A stretch of 64,000 nt of DNA from Austropuccinia psidii (lineage: Eukaryota; Basidiomycota; Pucciniomycetes; Pucciniales; Sphaerophragmiaceae), in the NCBI GenBank assembly GCA_023105745.1, contig JALGQZ010000002.1, positions 81,671,785 through 81,735,784 on the forward strand, given 5' to 3'. How positions within the stretch are numbered: the stretch's first letter is position 1; every line of letters begins with the position of its first letter. This document shows, one piece after another, positions 9,755-21,804 of the stretch. The translations under genes were made by a program, and so were the position numbers. A model generated the notes under the pieces. That model was not told the origin of the DNA. It saw nothing but the letters and a program-made list of their open reading frames with translations, and did not search any database.

Positions 9755-10516
9755 TGTAACAACCATCCATCCGGGGTAAGGGTATTCATTCACATACTCA
9801 CTCAAACACCTCAAATCAGCATATCCAGCATTGGAAATCAGCATTCAGCTTCAGCAATCTTCATTCTGAAACATGCATACAGCTTGGTACCCCAATACAG
9901 CCTGTCAATACCTGTACAGGTTGGATTCAGCCAGTACAGTTTCAATACACCAGTATGAAACTGTATGATCACTCAAATACACCACACCTCTTGTACAGGT
10001 TCTGTACAGCCGTAAAGGACCTGTATTGGCCAGACTCAATTCAATAATTCAATCCTCTCATGAAAATTCTTCCTCTGGATCAGGGCTGGTGATTCTCACA
10101 TATACCAGCCCTTCTTTCTCCCCCCTGGGGACTTTTCCCCAGTTAATTAATTTAGTTTATTTATTATTTTATAATTATTCTTATCCTTATTTTGGGTATT
10201 ATAATTATTTAGTTTTAAGTTAGTCTTTGCATTTTCTCACTTTGCCTGTACAGTATGAGTTGGGTGGCCATATCCTTATTAACCCTTCTCTTTCCATTCT
10301 GACAGGTTGAAACAGTGGACTTGGACTTGTTTGTGGTTGGCTCCTCTATTTCTTATTCTTATTTCTTTGCTGCTGCTTTTCTCATATCTTTTATTATAGT
10401 AATTCATTCCTTACAATCTTAAGTGTATTCATCTTTCCACATCCTTGAGCCCTCCTTAAGTGAGTCCCGGTTTACTGAGTGCCAGGCCCTCTTCCCTTCG
10501 AAGAGCCCCTGTGACA
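9755..10516 (+). repeat. A1 3' LTR
   Basis: 762 bp, same ends as 1235-1996. It contains the AGTTAATTAATTTAG segment (10141-10155) that pairs with the primer site after the 5' LTR. Confidence 0.95.
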
Positions 10517-10740
10517 ATAGCCAAGGAACAATTTTTCTCAAAAATTGCTCAAACAATCCCAAGGCTGGAAAAAAATTAAAATGATAGTAATATTACTGAT
10601 TATTTACGTCAAAAGATTTCTGAAGCAATGAAACTCCTCCAAATCAATTTGAAACGTAAGTCTATTACCATTTCAATACAAAAATGTTAAAAATGGATGC
10701 TTACAAAATATGTATAGGTGTGGAGGTGGGAGAATCTCTA
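10517..10740 (+). other. Flank between A1 and B, weakly exon-like
   Basis: ATAG is followed by a stretch that reads as a plausible protein segment (KEQFFSKIAQTIPRLEKN, a TAA, then TDYLRQKISEAMKLLQ) up to a GTAAGT at about 10650. It may be part of a host gene that A1 entered, but no family was recognised and the stop argues against function. B begins at 10741. Confidence 0.25.
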
Positions 10741-12932
10741 TGTAAGGTTTGTCTATGAAACTCTTGATAATAGTAGCAAAATCAAGAGTACTATGACTGT
10801 CCTCAGTAGAAATATATAATATAATAAAATATTACAACCACAAATTTATATATAATTATTAAGAATAATTATATATATAAAAAAGAATTCAATTATTATT
10901 ATAAGAATATAATAATAAAAAAATATAATAATTATAATAAATTATAATTATTCTATTATTGTTATAGTCACTGACAGTTATAACAATAAGAAGTGTAAAG
11001 CTCTTAATGAGACAATTACACGTGGAAAATATGAATATTAACCACTTATAATTAATATAAATATTATTTATAAAGGAGTTAAACACACACTGTGCAGAAA
11101 TAATTCTTATAGAATAAAACTCTACATAAAAAAAACTAATACTAGATACAAATAGATATAGAATTTTAGAGAAAACTTACTTATAATATTTATTTAATAC
11201 AACAAGTCAAACAGCAACAGTTATTATATTAAATAATAATTATAAGTTAAAAACACGCCGAAAATCAATAATTTTAAAGATAAAACAACTTTTTATAATA
11301 AAAATTAAGATTAAAGAGTTTTTAAGAGGAATTCGTGGATTTTTAAAAGAAATTTAAGACGATTAATTTTATATAATAAAATATATTATTGGTGATTACA
11401 ACAATAATCTAAATTCTATCATTTCAATTCTTCAATTTTAATTAATAAAGAATAAAATAACTTAAGAATTACTTTTAATAATAAGATTTTATATTTAATA
11501 AAACTTTACCTGTTTAAATTTCTAATATGATAGGATTGATAATGAATGATTGACAAAAACAGTGATGAAAAGACTCTTTTTATGTCTTCAGAAAAGCTCT
11601 CATGATTCATAAACAATATAGAGGGCGTTCCCAGGTCAAAACTGAAAAACCATGCTTAAAAATAAAGTTCTTAACTTAAGGTAACTTTAATTTGAATTCC
11701 AATTTAAAGTTAATAGGGTTATCCTTAACTCCATTTAACTTTAATCCTCATTTAAACCAATTATTTTAAGTTTTTAATATAAATACACTTACTTATATTA
11801 AAGTTCATCACATGAACAATTTAAAAATAGAGTTTCAAGCAGAAATCTCTTAAACTCAATTTTTAATTAATTTTTAAAGAAATTATAAGTTTCTTTGAGC
11901 TTTAATTAAAAGAGTAAATTTCCAATCTAATTACGCAGGAAATTTATTTATAAAAGATACTTGAAATTTAATTTATATGTAGATAATATTAAATTTTAAG
12001 CTGTGTGAAATTTTAAAGCAAATCCATTAAGAATTGGATTTTTAATGAATTTTTGAATTTATTGCTATTTTTCCACGTAAAATAGCATTACACACCAAAC
12101 CTTAAGTTTTGATAGGGTTTTAATGCTTTAAACCTTAACTTGTTAACCTTATTCAAGATTCTTAAGCTTAATTAAGCTTTGAAAGTTCTTAAAACCTTGA
12201 ATTCAAGCCTGCATATTGGGATTTACCCCCTGGCAGCTTGAAATTCCTGTCTAATTTGGGATAAAACCAGTTTAAACTTTAATGTTGGATCAAAGTCTAA
12301 TCTTAAAGTTTAAATAAGGTTTAAAGTCCTCCAATACAGGTGGACAACCTTAATTGAATCCTTGCATATCCAAAAAGCTGGGTACCCCAGCTCTATTTGG
12401 TCTTTTTCCTTTGTCCCACCTTTTTGTGTGGATTTTGCCCTTTTATTTATTGAAAGCCATACTATGGCCTTAAACCCTTTTAAATTGAGCTCACACAGGA
12501 TTTAAATTCTGTACGGAAAATCCTTAGCCAATTCAGTAAATATTCACCACACCTTAATTTTAACTAAAATTTTGGTAAGTTTGCATAAACCTTATGCAAC
12601 TATAAATTTAAGCTTATTTAAGGTAAATTTAACAATTCTAAAAAAATGTTAAAAAAGTTACATTAGTACTGTGAGATTCTTAAATCTTCTATTAACATAA
12701 GAAATAAGTGTTTTTGGGTATAACACCTTATGGATCTACCCTAGGTTGTTTTTGGTGTAGAATCCAAAAATGACATAATATTTATAACTTTGTTTATCCA
12801 AAAAAAGTTATACTTCTTTTTTGTTATTTTTTATTTTAAATTCAATTAAAAAGTCTGTTGAAGACAATTTTAACTGTGTATAAAGTTATTTGTGGCCTTA
12901 TGGGTATGTTATACATACCTCACAGGCTCCCA
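10741..12932 (-). repeat. B 3' LTR
   Basis: Very AT-rich, about 2.19 kb, alignable along its whole length to 19543-21727 with scattered changes and small indels. The coding-strand start is TGGGAGCC, one base off the TGTGAGCC of the other LTR. Confidence 0.9.
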
Positions 12933-12978
12933 TTCCCTACGACCAAAAAAAAATTGTACCACAATTCTTCCTTTGTAG

Positions 12979-13007
12979 TATACCCCCAAGTTATTTGGGG
13001 GGGTATA
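12979..13007. other. Hairpin near the 3' end of B
   Basis: TATACCCCCAA pairs with TTGGGGGGGTATA across a 5-base spacer, with two extra G in one arm. It lies between the integrase end and the 3' LTR in non-coding DNA. Confidence 0.5.
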
Positions 13008-13072
13008 ATCCACTGTCCAACCTCTCTACATATGCTTTTCTAAGTATGTAAAGCACACAATTCAAACTTTTC

Positions 13073-16000
13073 ATTGAGCAATTGGTCTTCTCTCATGTCT
13101 GAATCTTCTGAGAAACTTTTGGGAATCAGGTATTTTGCTTTCTACAATCCATTCATCTTCATGTTGTGGTTTTTATACCTGACTAAGTATTCTCTTTCAT
13201 TTTTTCCCCTAAGTCTTCTTTCCTTCAAGACTTTTAGTACCTTTTTCTCCTCACTTTGATCTAGTGGGGGTACTTCTAAGGGTGTTTCATTTCTCAAAGG
13301 AAATAATTCCTTATCACTTGAAGTGTAATGCTCTACTAGACTGACAGGGAAAGTTGGATGTTTGTTTTCCAGTTCTCCTGACAGTTCTACTTGTATTGCA
13401 TTTGTCCCATGAAGGGCTTTAATAATAAATGGTCCTGCAAAGGAATCTTTTAATTTCTTTGGGCCTTTAATGTTTTTAAAGTTCAAGGTTGAAACTAGTA
13501 TTAAGTCCCCTACTTTGAATTCTGGGGTCTTATGACTTTTATCCCATTTATGTTTAGCATATTCAAAGGCATCATTTATGCTTTGATTTTCATGATGTCT
13601 TACTTTATCAAGAAATAGCTTAAAGCTTGAGGCAGTTGGATGAATATCAATCAGATCTTTTTTCGAAGTATCAATTGGAAGTTTGGGGTTCCATCGTTTT
13701 TCCAACATTGCAGGAGTTTTGCCTGTTGAAGCATGGATGGAAGTCTTGTAGGCTAATTCCAATTCTGGTATAAGAGTACACCAATCATAGGTAAAACCGT
13801 CAGAATCTTTAAACTCCAGGCCATAAGCACAAAATCTTCTGATCATGTCCTCAAGGGTTTGAATCATCCTTTCTGCCAGTCCATCTGTTTGCGGATGGTA
13901 GGCTGTTGAGAATGATAGTTTTGTACCCAAAAGCTTATGTAAATTAGTCCATAAGGCCAATTTAGATTTTGGGTCTCTGTCACTAATGATGTTTTTAAAG
14001 AGACCAGTATGGGATACTACTCTATTCCAGATCAAAAGGTCTGTATCCATAGCTGTGTCATCTTTGTGACATGGTAAAAAGATTGGTGTTTTGCTATATC
14101 TGTCCACAATAACAAGACATGCATTGTAGCTTTTAGCACCTCCAGGTGGTAAGGCAGTTACCCAATCCATGTGAACCACTCCCATGGGGTACTTGGTGCT
14201 TGAATATGGATCATTAAACCAAATCCTTTACCAGTAGCTTTATTGGCTTTCTGGCATCTATCACAACTGTGACAGTACTCAATGACATCTTTTCTCCAAG
14301 ATGGCCACCTGGCACATGTTTTACATCTTTCCATAGTTCTGCCTTCAGACAGATGTCCAGAATATATGTTATCATGGCATTCTAGTAGTATGGTGTTAAT
14401 TAACATTCTACTACATAGGACCATGACACATGTGTGTTTAGATCTATGATATAGTATACCATCAAACAAATGGAATCTCCCATTATCATAAGATGTTTGC
14501 CAAATATCATCCAGAGAATTAGCCAAGGCTACATCTTTGCAATCTTTGTCAAGTAGAGCAGTAATAATATGACAGTTCTTATCTTGCTTATAGCTTTCTC
14601 TAAATTCTTCAAAGAATTCTGCTCCAACATCCATGATATCAATTCCTTCAATTGGAATTTGAGGTTCTTAACTTGTAGGAACATAGGCAGGGTTATCAGG
14701 TGTATTTGGTAATGCCCATCTACTTAAGCCATCAGCATTCTTATGAATATTTCCAGCTTTATGTACTATGGTCATATTGCCTCTATACTCCTGTATAGCA
14801 ATCTGCCATCTTAACATGTGTCTGTTTGGAGTTTTCATGTTAAGAAGTGATTTTACTGCATTACAATCAGTAATTACTTCAAACACACTACCATCAAGAT
14901 AGTAATGAACTTTTTCAAAAGCCCAAACAAGGCAAAGGCACTCCATTTGGCTACGTCCATATCTGGCCTCATTAGGTTTAATTTGTCTTGAAATAAAACA
15001 AATTGGACCTTCATAAGGTTTGTCATTGACAATTTGAACCTGATGAAGAGCAGCTCCTAAACCTTCCCCACATGCATCAATATACAGCTTGAAAGGAAGC
15101 TTCCAGTCTGGCATCAATAATAATGGTGCATTGGTCAAGGCATACTTGATTTTCTCATATGCTTGAATCCTCTCCTGTGTCATTTCAAAAACAGTTTGTT
15201 GATCACAAATTCTGCATAATGATCTGGCAAGGATAGCAAAATCTTTAAGTTGTTGCCTGTAATAACTGGCAAACCCTAAAAAAAGACATCATTTCTTTTT
15301 TGTTCTGGGGCATTTTCTTCAGTAAAACTGCAGCCACTTTGTTTTTGTCAACACCAAGGCTCAGTCGTGTGACTACATTTCCTAGAGCTTTTAACTCATG
15401 AAACCCAAAATTACATTTTTTAAGAGATATTTTCATGTTCACTTGAAGAATTTTCTTAAGTACTAATGAAAGTCTCTCTAAATGTAATTGCCAGGCTTCT
15501 GAACAAATGATAATGTCATCAATATAAATGATTAACCATCCTTCTGACAATTCATGTGGGAAGATGGTATTCATCATTCTCTGATAATGAGAGGGTGAAT
15601 TTTTAATATGAAAAGGCATTCTGAAATACTCATAAATCCCACAATGGGCGATTATTCTCAATAATTTCCTAGCATGAGGTATCAAAAAATTCTTGTGAAA
15701 GCCTTTTAGAGCATCCATGGAAGTAATGAATCTTTCTTTGGATAATTAAGTCAAAGTCTCATGAAATCTAGGGATTGGATACCTATCTGTGATAGTATAG
15801 GTATTCAGTGCTCTAAAATCACCAACCATCCTTGACTTATCATTATGCCAAGAAATGATTACTTGAGTTGTTACTTCTACCTCCTCATTGTGTCCAACCT
15901 TTCTAAGAACTCCCAGTTTCATTAGTGCATTGATATGATTTTCTAATGCTTCTCTAGCCCTAGGGCTAGATGGGTAAGCTGGTCTTCTTAATAGTGGCGG

Positions 16001-17164
16001 ATAAGGTCTTTCCACATTAAGAATAATGTCCACCTCATGGCCTTTTATAGCCCCAAGTAGTTCCTTATCTGAAGCAAAGGCTTCCCTGTATTGTAGTGAA
16101 ATTTCAATAAGCTCTTCCTTCATTTCCAGTGATAATTAAGGACTAATTTGTGCTTCAATTAATTGACTTGACACAAATTTTTCCTTATTAACATTTTCTA
16201 CTTGTTTAATGACAGTAATTTCTCTTTTTTCTAGAGGAAAAGCAAATTTTTGTCTTTTATTTGCCCCTATAGTGAAATACCTGTCTTTATGATTATTAAT
16301 ATCAATACCATAAATATTGAGATAATCATTCCCAAGTATAAAGTGTTGTGAAGTACAATTATTCATAACAACAATTTAAACTTTAAATCTTATACTTCCT
16401 TTAGGATGAGGAAATATGATTGCTGCTTCAAATATACCCAAGGGGTGCATATTTTGGCTAGCACTGCTGAATGTTATACCTGCAATTGGAATTAATTTGT
16501 GTTGCCAATTGGTATAAACTTTGTCAAGATAATGTTTTCCAACACAAGTGCAAAAAGCACCTGAGTCAAGGTGTATCTTGGCTTCTGTGTTGTTGATCAC
16601 AATATTAGTGAGACAAGATGAACCAGCTGTATAACCTTTACCTCTTGCAGTTTTGGCTTTCTGCATTTTAGCATCTTGAACATGTATGAGATCCATACAT
16701 TCATCACTATACTGTGGTAAATGAGTGTTTATCTCAGTGACTTCAAAAGAAACATTAATTTTTTCTATACTGAGCTCCTCTGGTAATTCTTCTTCTTCTG
16801 AAGGCTCAGAATCACTTTCATTTAAAGATACATCAGTTGGTTCTTTTGTGTCTTCCACTTTTTCAACATTTATCTCATTGACTCTTGTCTTTTTTGGACA
16901 AGTGTTTGCCAAATGAGATGTACTTCCACATTTATGACATTTCAAAGGAGGTCTGTCATGTGGTTTGTTTGGTCTTGAAATTGGTTTCCCACTAGTCTTA
17001 TTGTCTATTGGGGTTTTGGACCAATTTCTTCCAATTTTTGTTCTAGTAGTGATGTCCTCCATAGCATTAATATAATCTTCTGTAGAGAAAGGCTCAATAC
17101 ATCTGCTTCTTATAGCATGCTCAAGGTCACCACCACACTTTCTTAATATCCTTTTATGTACCAT
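13073..17164 (-). pseudogene. pol: B pol pseudogene (plus the end of gag)
   Basis: Read from 17164 down: the end of capsid, CCHC knuckle CHKCGSTSHLANTCPKKTR, protease LDSGAFCTCVG, then RT in pieces (16123-15746 and 15718-15245) with MDALKGF and YIDD present. RNase H follows (15183-14668; [22 protein letters not shown]), then the integrase finger and core (14634-13142; [32 protein letters not shown]). A chromodomain-like tail (EYLVRYK, FLRRFRH) ends at about 13073 after a frameshift near 13155. Frame changes occur near 15240 and 14180, and in-frame stops near 16370, 16130, 15745 and 14660. It is homologous throughout to F. Confidence 0.9.
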
Positions 17165-18838
17165 TGTTTTGACATATCAGGATGAAGGGCAGTTAATCTG
17201 TCCTTCTGTTTAAGAAACCAAGACATGGGCCTGTCCCTCTCAATATTAAAATGGCTTCTTCAAAAGAATTTTCCATTCCAAATCTCCAGGAATCATTAGC
17301 CCATTTGGAAATAATTTGTTCTTTCCACCAAGGCCAAGAATGTTTACCATGGTCTTGTCTCATTTTGTAATACCATTTCTCTGCTGATCTGGTAGATAAT
17401 GAGTGTAATCTGGCACTTATTTATTCATCTGGTATGTTCAAGTCTTCTTTGAACATATCAATTGTTTTCATAAATTCCATATGATTATATTCTCCCTCAC
17501 CATTGAAGGTTGGCCATTCCTCTCATTTTGGAATGTCTTTGAAATTGCAAGCAGTTTCCACCTAATTACTTGCGATGGTATGATGTAAATCATTAAGCAC
17601 ATTTCTGTCAAGAATTGGTGTGGATTGCCTTGGCAATTGATTTTTGAGTGATATATTATTAATACTTAATTGAATTTCTTCTTTTAATTCAAGTCTTGCT
17701 TTATCACTTTTTTCCAATTGTTCTTGGAAAAGAGCTGCATTGTGACCAGTTTAATTTTCCAAGTTTTGAACTTGTAATTTCAATTCTCTTAACCCTCCAG
17801 TTATAAAAGAAATTGAATTGTCATCTGGTTGATTGAGAAAAGTAACTTTAGACTCAATTCTTGCACAAATTTGCGTCAAAGACACAATATTGTCTTTATT
17901 AACATTTTCAAGCCCAATAATGGTCTTTTGTTGTTCTTTCACTTGTAATATCTCATTACCCAGCTTTTGTTGGATATACTCAAATATTTTAAACTTTGTT
18001 ATAGTTTCTTTATTACAAGATTCAAATTGAGTTACAAGTTTAACAAGATCTATTTCTTTGGGAAAGATTGGCTCAATCATTCCTCCTCCTTGTTTTTTAA
18101 TTCCATCAGATTTCTTGCCATGTTGAACACATTGTCCATGGCTGTCTTTTCTTTCTTTGTGATTCTGTAATTCTGCGGGTGAGGCTTTTTTCATTTGGGC
18201 TTTGCCTTTTCCTTTGCCTTTTGCTTGCCCTTCTGATTGGTCTTTGGGGCTTGCTTGGGCTTGTTTGGCACTTGTTGAGGCGGATTTTTGCTGGTGGATG
18301 CTTGGGGAGCTTCCACTGGACTGTTTTCCTTGCCTTGGGCCAACTTCTTCTTCTGATCTTCTGATAACATGCTTTGGTTTTTCAACCAAGCTTTTATCTG
18401 TTGGACTTGTCCTTTGCAAGACATTGGTGTCCAACCCTTCAGAAGATCTTCGGTCTTTTCTGGCCCCATGAATTTCTTCACCTGAAGATAAGAGTTCATG
18501 GTGCCTATCCAAAGAATTGGGAGAAGTTCCCACTCTTGCTGTTTGGCGGCCATAAACCAGTTCTTGTATTGAGACTGGTAAATCTCCACTACTGCCTGTT
18601 GGAATTGATTCAGGTCTAACAGCAATAGCAGTTATGTCAGCTTATGGACTCTCAATAAGAGGTTCAAAGGTGCTGGCTAACCTTTGGGAACTGGTGGAAG
18701 TTCTGGCATCCTCCATTTGCGGCTCTCCTCTGGGCTGACATTCTTGTTGTTTTAATTTGTGACTGGAATGTCCTGGTCCAGATCCATTTGATTGGATGGA
18801 GTAATTACTTCCACTTCTAGTAGGAGTCATTGCACGTC
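17165..18838 (-). pseudogene. gag: B gag pseudogene, main frame
   Basis: Starts with MTPTRSGSNYSIQSNGSG at 18830, a start shared with F. A TAA at 18642 interrupts it; it then continues 18533-17751 as a Ser/Lys-rich region and a coiled-coil-like stretch. A damaged capsid region follows (17750-17165), in which WPTFNGEGEYNHMEF is readable but broken by stops and frame changes. Over about 18660-18050 a second frame is also open (separate entry). Confidence 0.85.
18050..18655 (-). CDS. Overlapping +1 frame over B gag (conserved ORF, degraded)
   Basis: In the frame +1 to gag, 18625-18191 is open for 144 codons. Landmarks are AVVEIYQSQYKNWF, WELLPILWIGTMNSYLQVKK, LLKGWTPM and a Lys/Pro-rich linker. 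Past a TGA at 18191 the same frame still reads [19 protein letters not shown] and LMELKNKEEE, then a second TGA and FPKK before TAG at 18050. These words match the same-frame proteins of E and F better than the main gag frame does. There is no ATG at its start. Function unknown; two stops make this copy a relic. Confidence 0.55.
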
Positions 18839-18878
18839 AATTTTAAGAAAAAGTAGACTATTAATGGATTGAATTCAC

Positions 18879-18995
18879 CTGCTGGACATTTAAAGGGTTC
18901 TTTGGTTATTAAACCCCTTGGTGCTGGGCTGGTTTGAATTTCAACACTAGATTCTGAGGCTTCAGAGTCTGAAGAGCGGTCTCTAATTGATGACA
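18879..18995 (-). other. Exon-like leader block of B
   Basis: A 117-base block on the minus strand is preceded by a pyrimidine run ending CTCTAG and followed by GTGAATTC. It is open and acidic/Ser-rich (SSDSEASESSVEIQTSP). Similar blocks precede gag in F, E and C, each opening with TG after AG. This suggests a spliced leader exon; not proven. Confidence 0.4.
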
Positions 18996-19522
18996 CTAGA
19001 GAAAAAATAAAAATATAAGTTATTTTATCAAAAAAAAAAATAACTTATAAACTCAGCTTATTGAATAAAGTTGTTTTAATGTAATTTATGGCAAATTACG
19101 TCAAAAATAAAGAAAAATGTCTAAGATAAAAGAAAAAATGTTTTTAGTAAAGACTTTTAATTTTTTAGTTTTTTATTTGATTTTTCATTTTCTTTAAAGA
19201 AATAATAATTATGCAATTAACAAGTTTATTAAGCAAAATTGTATTATTATTCACTTTATACTAGAATAACTCAAAGAATAAATTTCAAGTCTATGATGTG
19301 AAAAAGCCACTAGTTAGACAAAAGAAATTTATTCCAAGTCACTCAATAGTATATTGTCTCAAGCAATATTCTTAATAAAAAATAACTTTATTAATATTAT
19401 GAAGAGTATTTATAAGGGATAAGTGCCGAAAAAGCCAATATTAAGAAAAATATGGCAATTTTATGTCAAAAAACAGTAAAATAAGGTCTAGAATATGATT
19501 TATGTCCCAAAAAATGGTTAAA

Positions 19523-19540
19523 ATCATCGCCAGGCCCCCA
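19523..19540 (-). promoter_or_regulatory. B primer-binding site
   Basis: Two bases inside the 5' LTR, the coding strand reads TGGGGGCCTGGCGATGAT. F and C have TGGGGGCCTGGCCGTG and E TGGGGGCCCAGCCATGAT, so a shared tRNA primer with 3' end ..CAGGCCCCCA is likely. The tRNA was not identified. Confidence 0.65.
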
Positions 19541-19542
19541 AA

Positions 19543-21727
19543 TGTAAGGTTTGTCTATGAAACTCTTGATAATAGTAGCAAAATCAAGAGTACTATGACT
19601 TTCCTCAGTAGAAATATATAATATAATGAAATATTACAACCACAAATTTAAATATAATTATTAAAAATAATTATATATATAAAAAAAGGAATTTAATTAT
19701 TATTACAAAAAAATAATAATAATAAAAATAATAATTATAATAAATTAGAATTATTCTATTATTGTTATAGTCACTGACAGTTATAACAATAAGAAGTGTG
19801 AAGCCCTTAATGAGACAATTACATGTGGAAAATATTAATATTAACCACTTATAAGTAATATAAATATTATTCACAAAAGAATTAAACAAACACTGTGCAG
19901 AAATAATTCTTATAGAATAAAAATTTTATATAAAAAAAACTAATACTAGATAAAAAAGATATAGAACTTTAGAGAAAATTTACTTATAATATTTATTTAA
20001 TACAACAAGGTGAACAACAACAGTTATTATATTAAATAACAATTGTAAGTTAAAAACACGCCTAAAATCAATAATTTTAAAGATAAAGCAACTTTTTATA
20101 ATAAAAATTATTATTAAAGAGTCTTTAAGAGGAATTTGTGGATTTTAAAAGATATTTAAGATGATTTAATTTTATATAATAAAATATATTATTGGTGATT
20201 ACAACAATAATCTAAATTCTATGATTTCAATTCTTTAATTTTAATTAATAAAGAATAAAATAACTTAAGAATTACTTTAATAATAAGATTTTATATTTAA
20301 TGAAACTTTACCTGTTTAAATTTCTAATATGCTTGGATTGATAACTGAATGATGGACAGAAACAGTGATGAAAAGACTCTTTTTATGTCTTCAGAGCAGC
20401 TCTCATGATTCATAATGGATATAGAGGGCGTGCGCAGGTCAAAACTGAAAAACCATGTTTAAAAATAAAGTTCTTAACTTAAGGTAACTTAATTTTAATT
20501 CCAATTTAAAGCTAACAGGGTTATTCTTAACACCATGTAGCTTTAATCCTCATTTGAGCTAATTATTTTAAGTTTTTAATATGAATAAACTTACTTATAT
20601 TAAAGTTCATCACATGAACAACTTAAAAATAGAGTTTCAAGCAGAAATCTCTTGAACCCAATTTTTAATTAATTTTAAAGAAATTATAAATTTCTTTGAG
20701 CTTCAATTAAAAGAGTAAATTTTCAGGCTAAATACCCAGGAAATTTATCTATAAAAGATACTTAAAATTTGATTCATATATAGATAATATTAAATTGTAA
20801 GCTGTGTGAAATGTTCAAGCAAATACATCGAAAATTGGAATATTTAATGAATTTTTGAAGTTATTGCTATTTTTCCACATAAAATAGCAATATACACCAA
20901 ACCTTAAGTTTTGATAAGGTCTTAATGCTTGTAACCTTGAAGTTTTAAGCTTATTTAAGCTTAATTAAGCTTTGAATGTTCTTAAAACCTTGAATTCAAG
21001 CCTGCATATTTGGATTTACCCCCTGGCAGCTTGAGATTCCTGTCTAATTTGGGTTAAAACCAGTTTGAACTTAAATGTTGGATCAAAGTCTAATCTTAAA
21101 GTTTAAATAAGGTTGAAAATCCTCTAATAGAGGTGGAGAACCTTAGTTTAATCCTTGCAGATCCAAAAAGTTGGGTACCCCAGCTCTATTTGGTCTTTTT
21201 CCTTTGTCCCACCTTTTTGCGTGGTATTTGCCCTTTTATTTATTTAAAGCCATACTATGGTCTTAAACCCTTTTAAATTGAGCTCACGCAGGATTTACAT
21301 TCTGTATGGCAAATCCTTAGCCAATTCAGTAAATATACACCACACCTCAATTTTAACTAAAATTTTGGTAAGTTTGCATAAACCTTATGCAACTATAAAT
21401 TTAAGCTTATTTAAGCTTAAATTTATCAATTTTGAAATTTTCTTAAAAAAGTTACATTAGTACTGTGAGATTCTTAAATCTTTTAATAACATAAGAAATA
21501 AGTGTTTTTGGGTATAACACCTTATGGATGTACCCTAGGTTATTTTTGGTGTAGAATCCAAAGATGACATAATATTTATAACTTTGTTTATCCAAAAAAC
21601 AGCTATACTTATTTTTTGTTATTTTTTATTTTGAATTCAATTAAAAAGTCTGTTGAAGACAATTTTAACTGTTTATACAGTTATTTGTGGCCTTCTGGGT
21701 ATGTTATACATACCTCACAGGCTCACA
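19543..21727 (-). repeat. B 5' LTR
   Basis: About 2.18 kb, matching 10741-12932. Its outer edge on the plus strand ends GGCTCACA (coding strand TGTGAGCC), as in the F LTR start. Confidence 0.9.
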
Positions 21728-21804
21728 AGTTTTCAAAAGAAAAAAATATATAAGAAATAGAAATATCAAAGAGAAAAACAGAATCATATCAGTGATATTA
21801 CAAA

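Larger units (their letters stand above)
1235..10516 (+). mobile_element. A1: Ty3 chromovirus, complete but decayed
   Basis: A full-length LTR retrotransposon on the plus strand, bounded by 762-bp direct repeats starting TGTAACAACC and ending CCCCTGTGACA. Order: 5' LTR, long TTGATT-rich leader, gag, pol (protease, reverse transcriptase, RNase H, integrase, chromodomain), about 1.8 kb of non-coding 3' internal DNA, polypurine tract, 3' LTR. Flanking pentamers are ATAAC and ATAGC, a target duplication with one mismatch. Pol stays in one frame but has six nonsense codons, and gag has a frameshift and stops, so this copy is not autonomous. It is one of three relatives in the window; A2 (31364-40250) and A3 (from 55603) are on the minus strand. 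Confidence 0.95.
10741..21727 (-). mobile_element. B: Ty3 element with 2.2-kb LTRs
   Basis: A minus-strand element with direct repeats at 10741-12932 and 19543-21727. On the coding strand the LTR starts TGTGAGCC and ends CCTTACA. The internal region (12933-19542) has primer site, exon-like leader block, gag with overlapping frame, then pol to a chromodomain-like C-terminus. There are several frameshifts and many stops, so it is dead. The flanking pentamers (CTCTA and AGTTT) do not match, so one flank may be rearranged or the LTRs may come from recombination. Confidence 0.92.
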
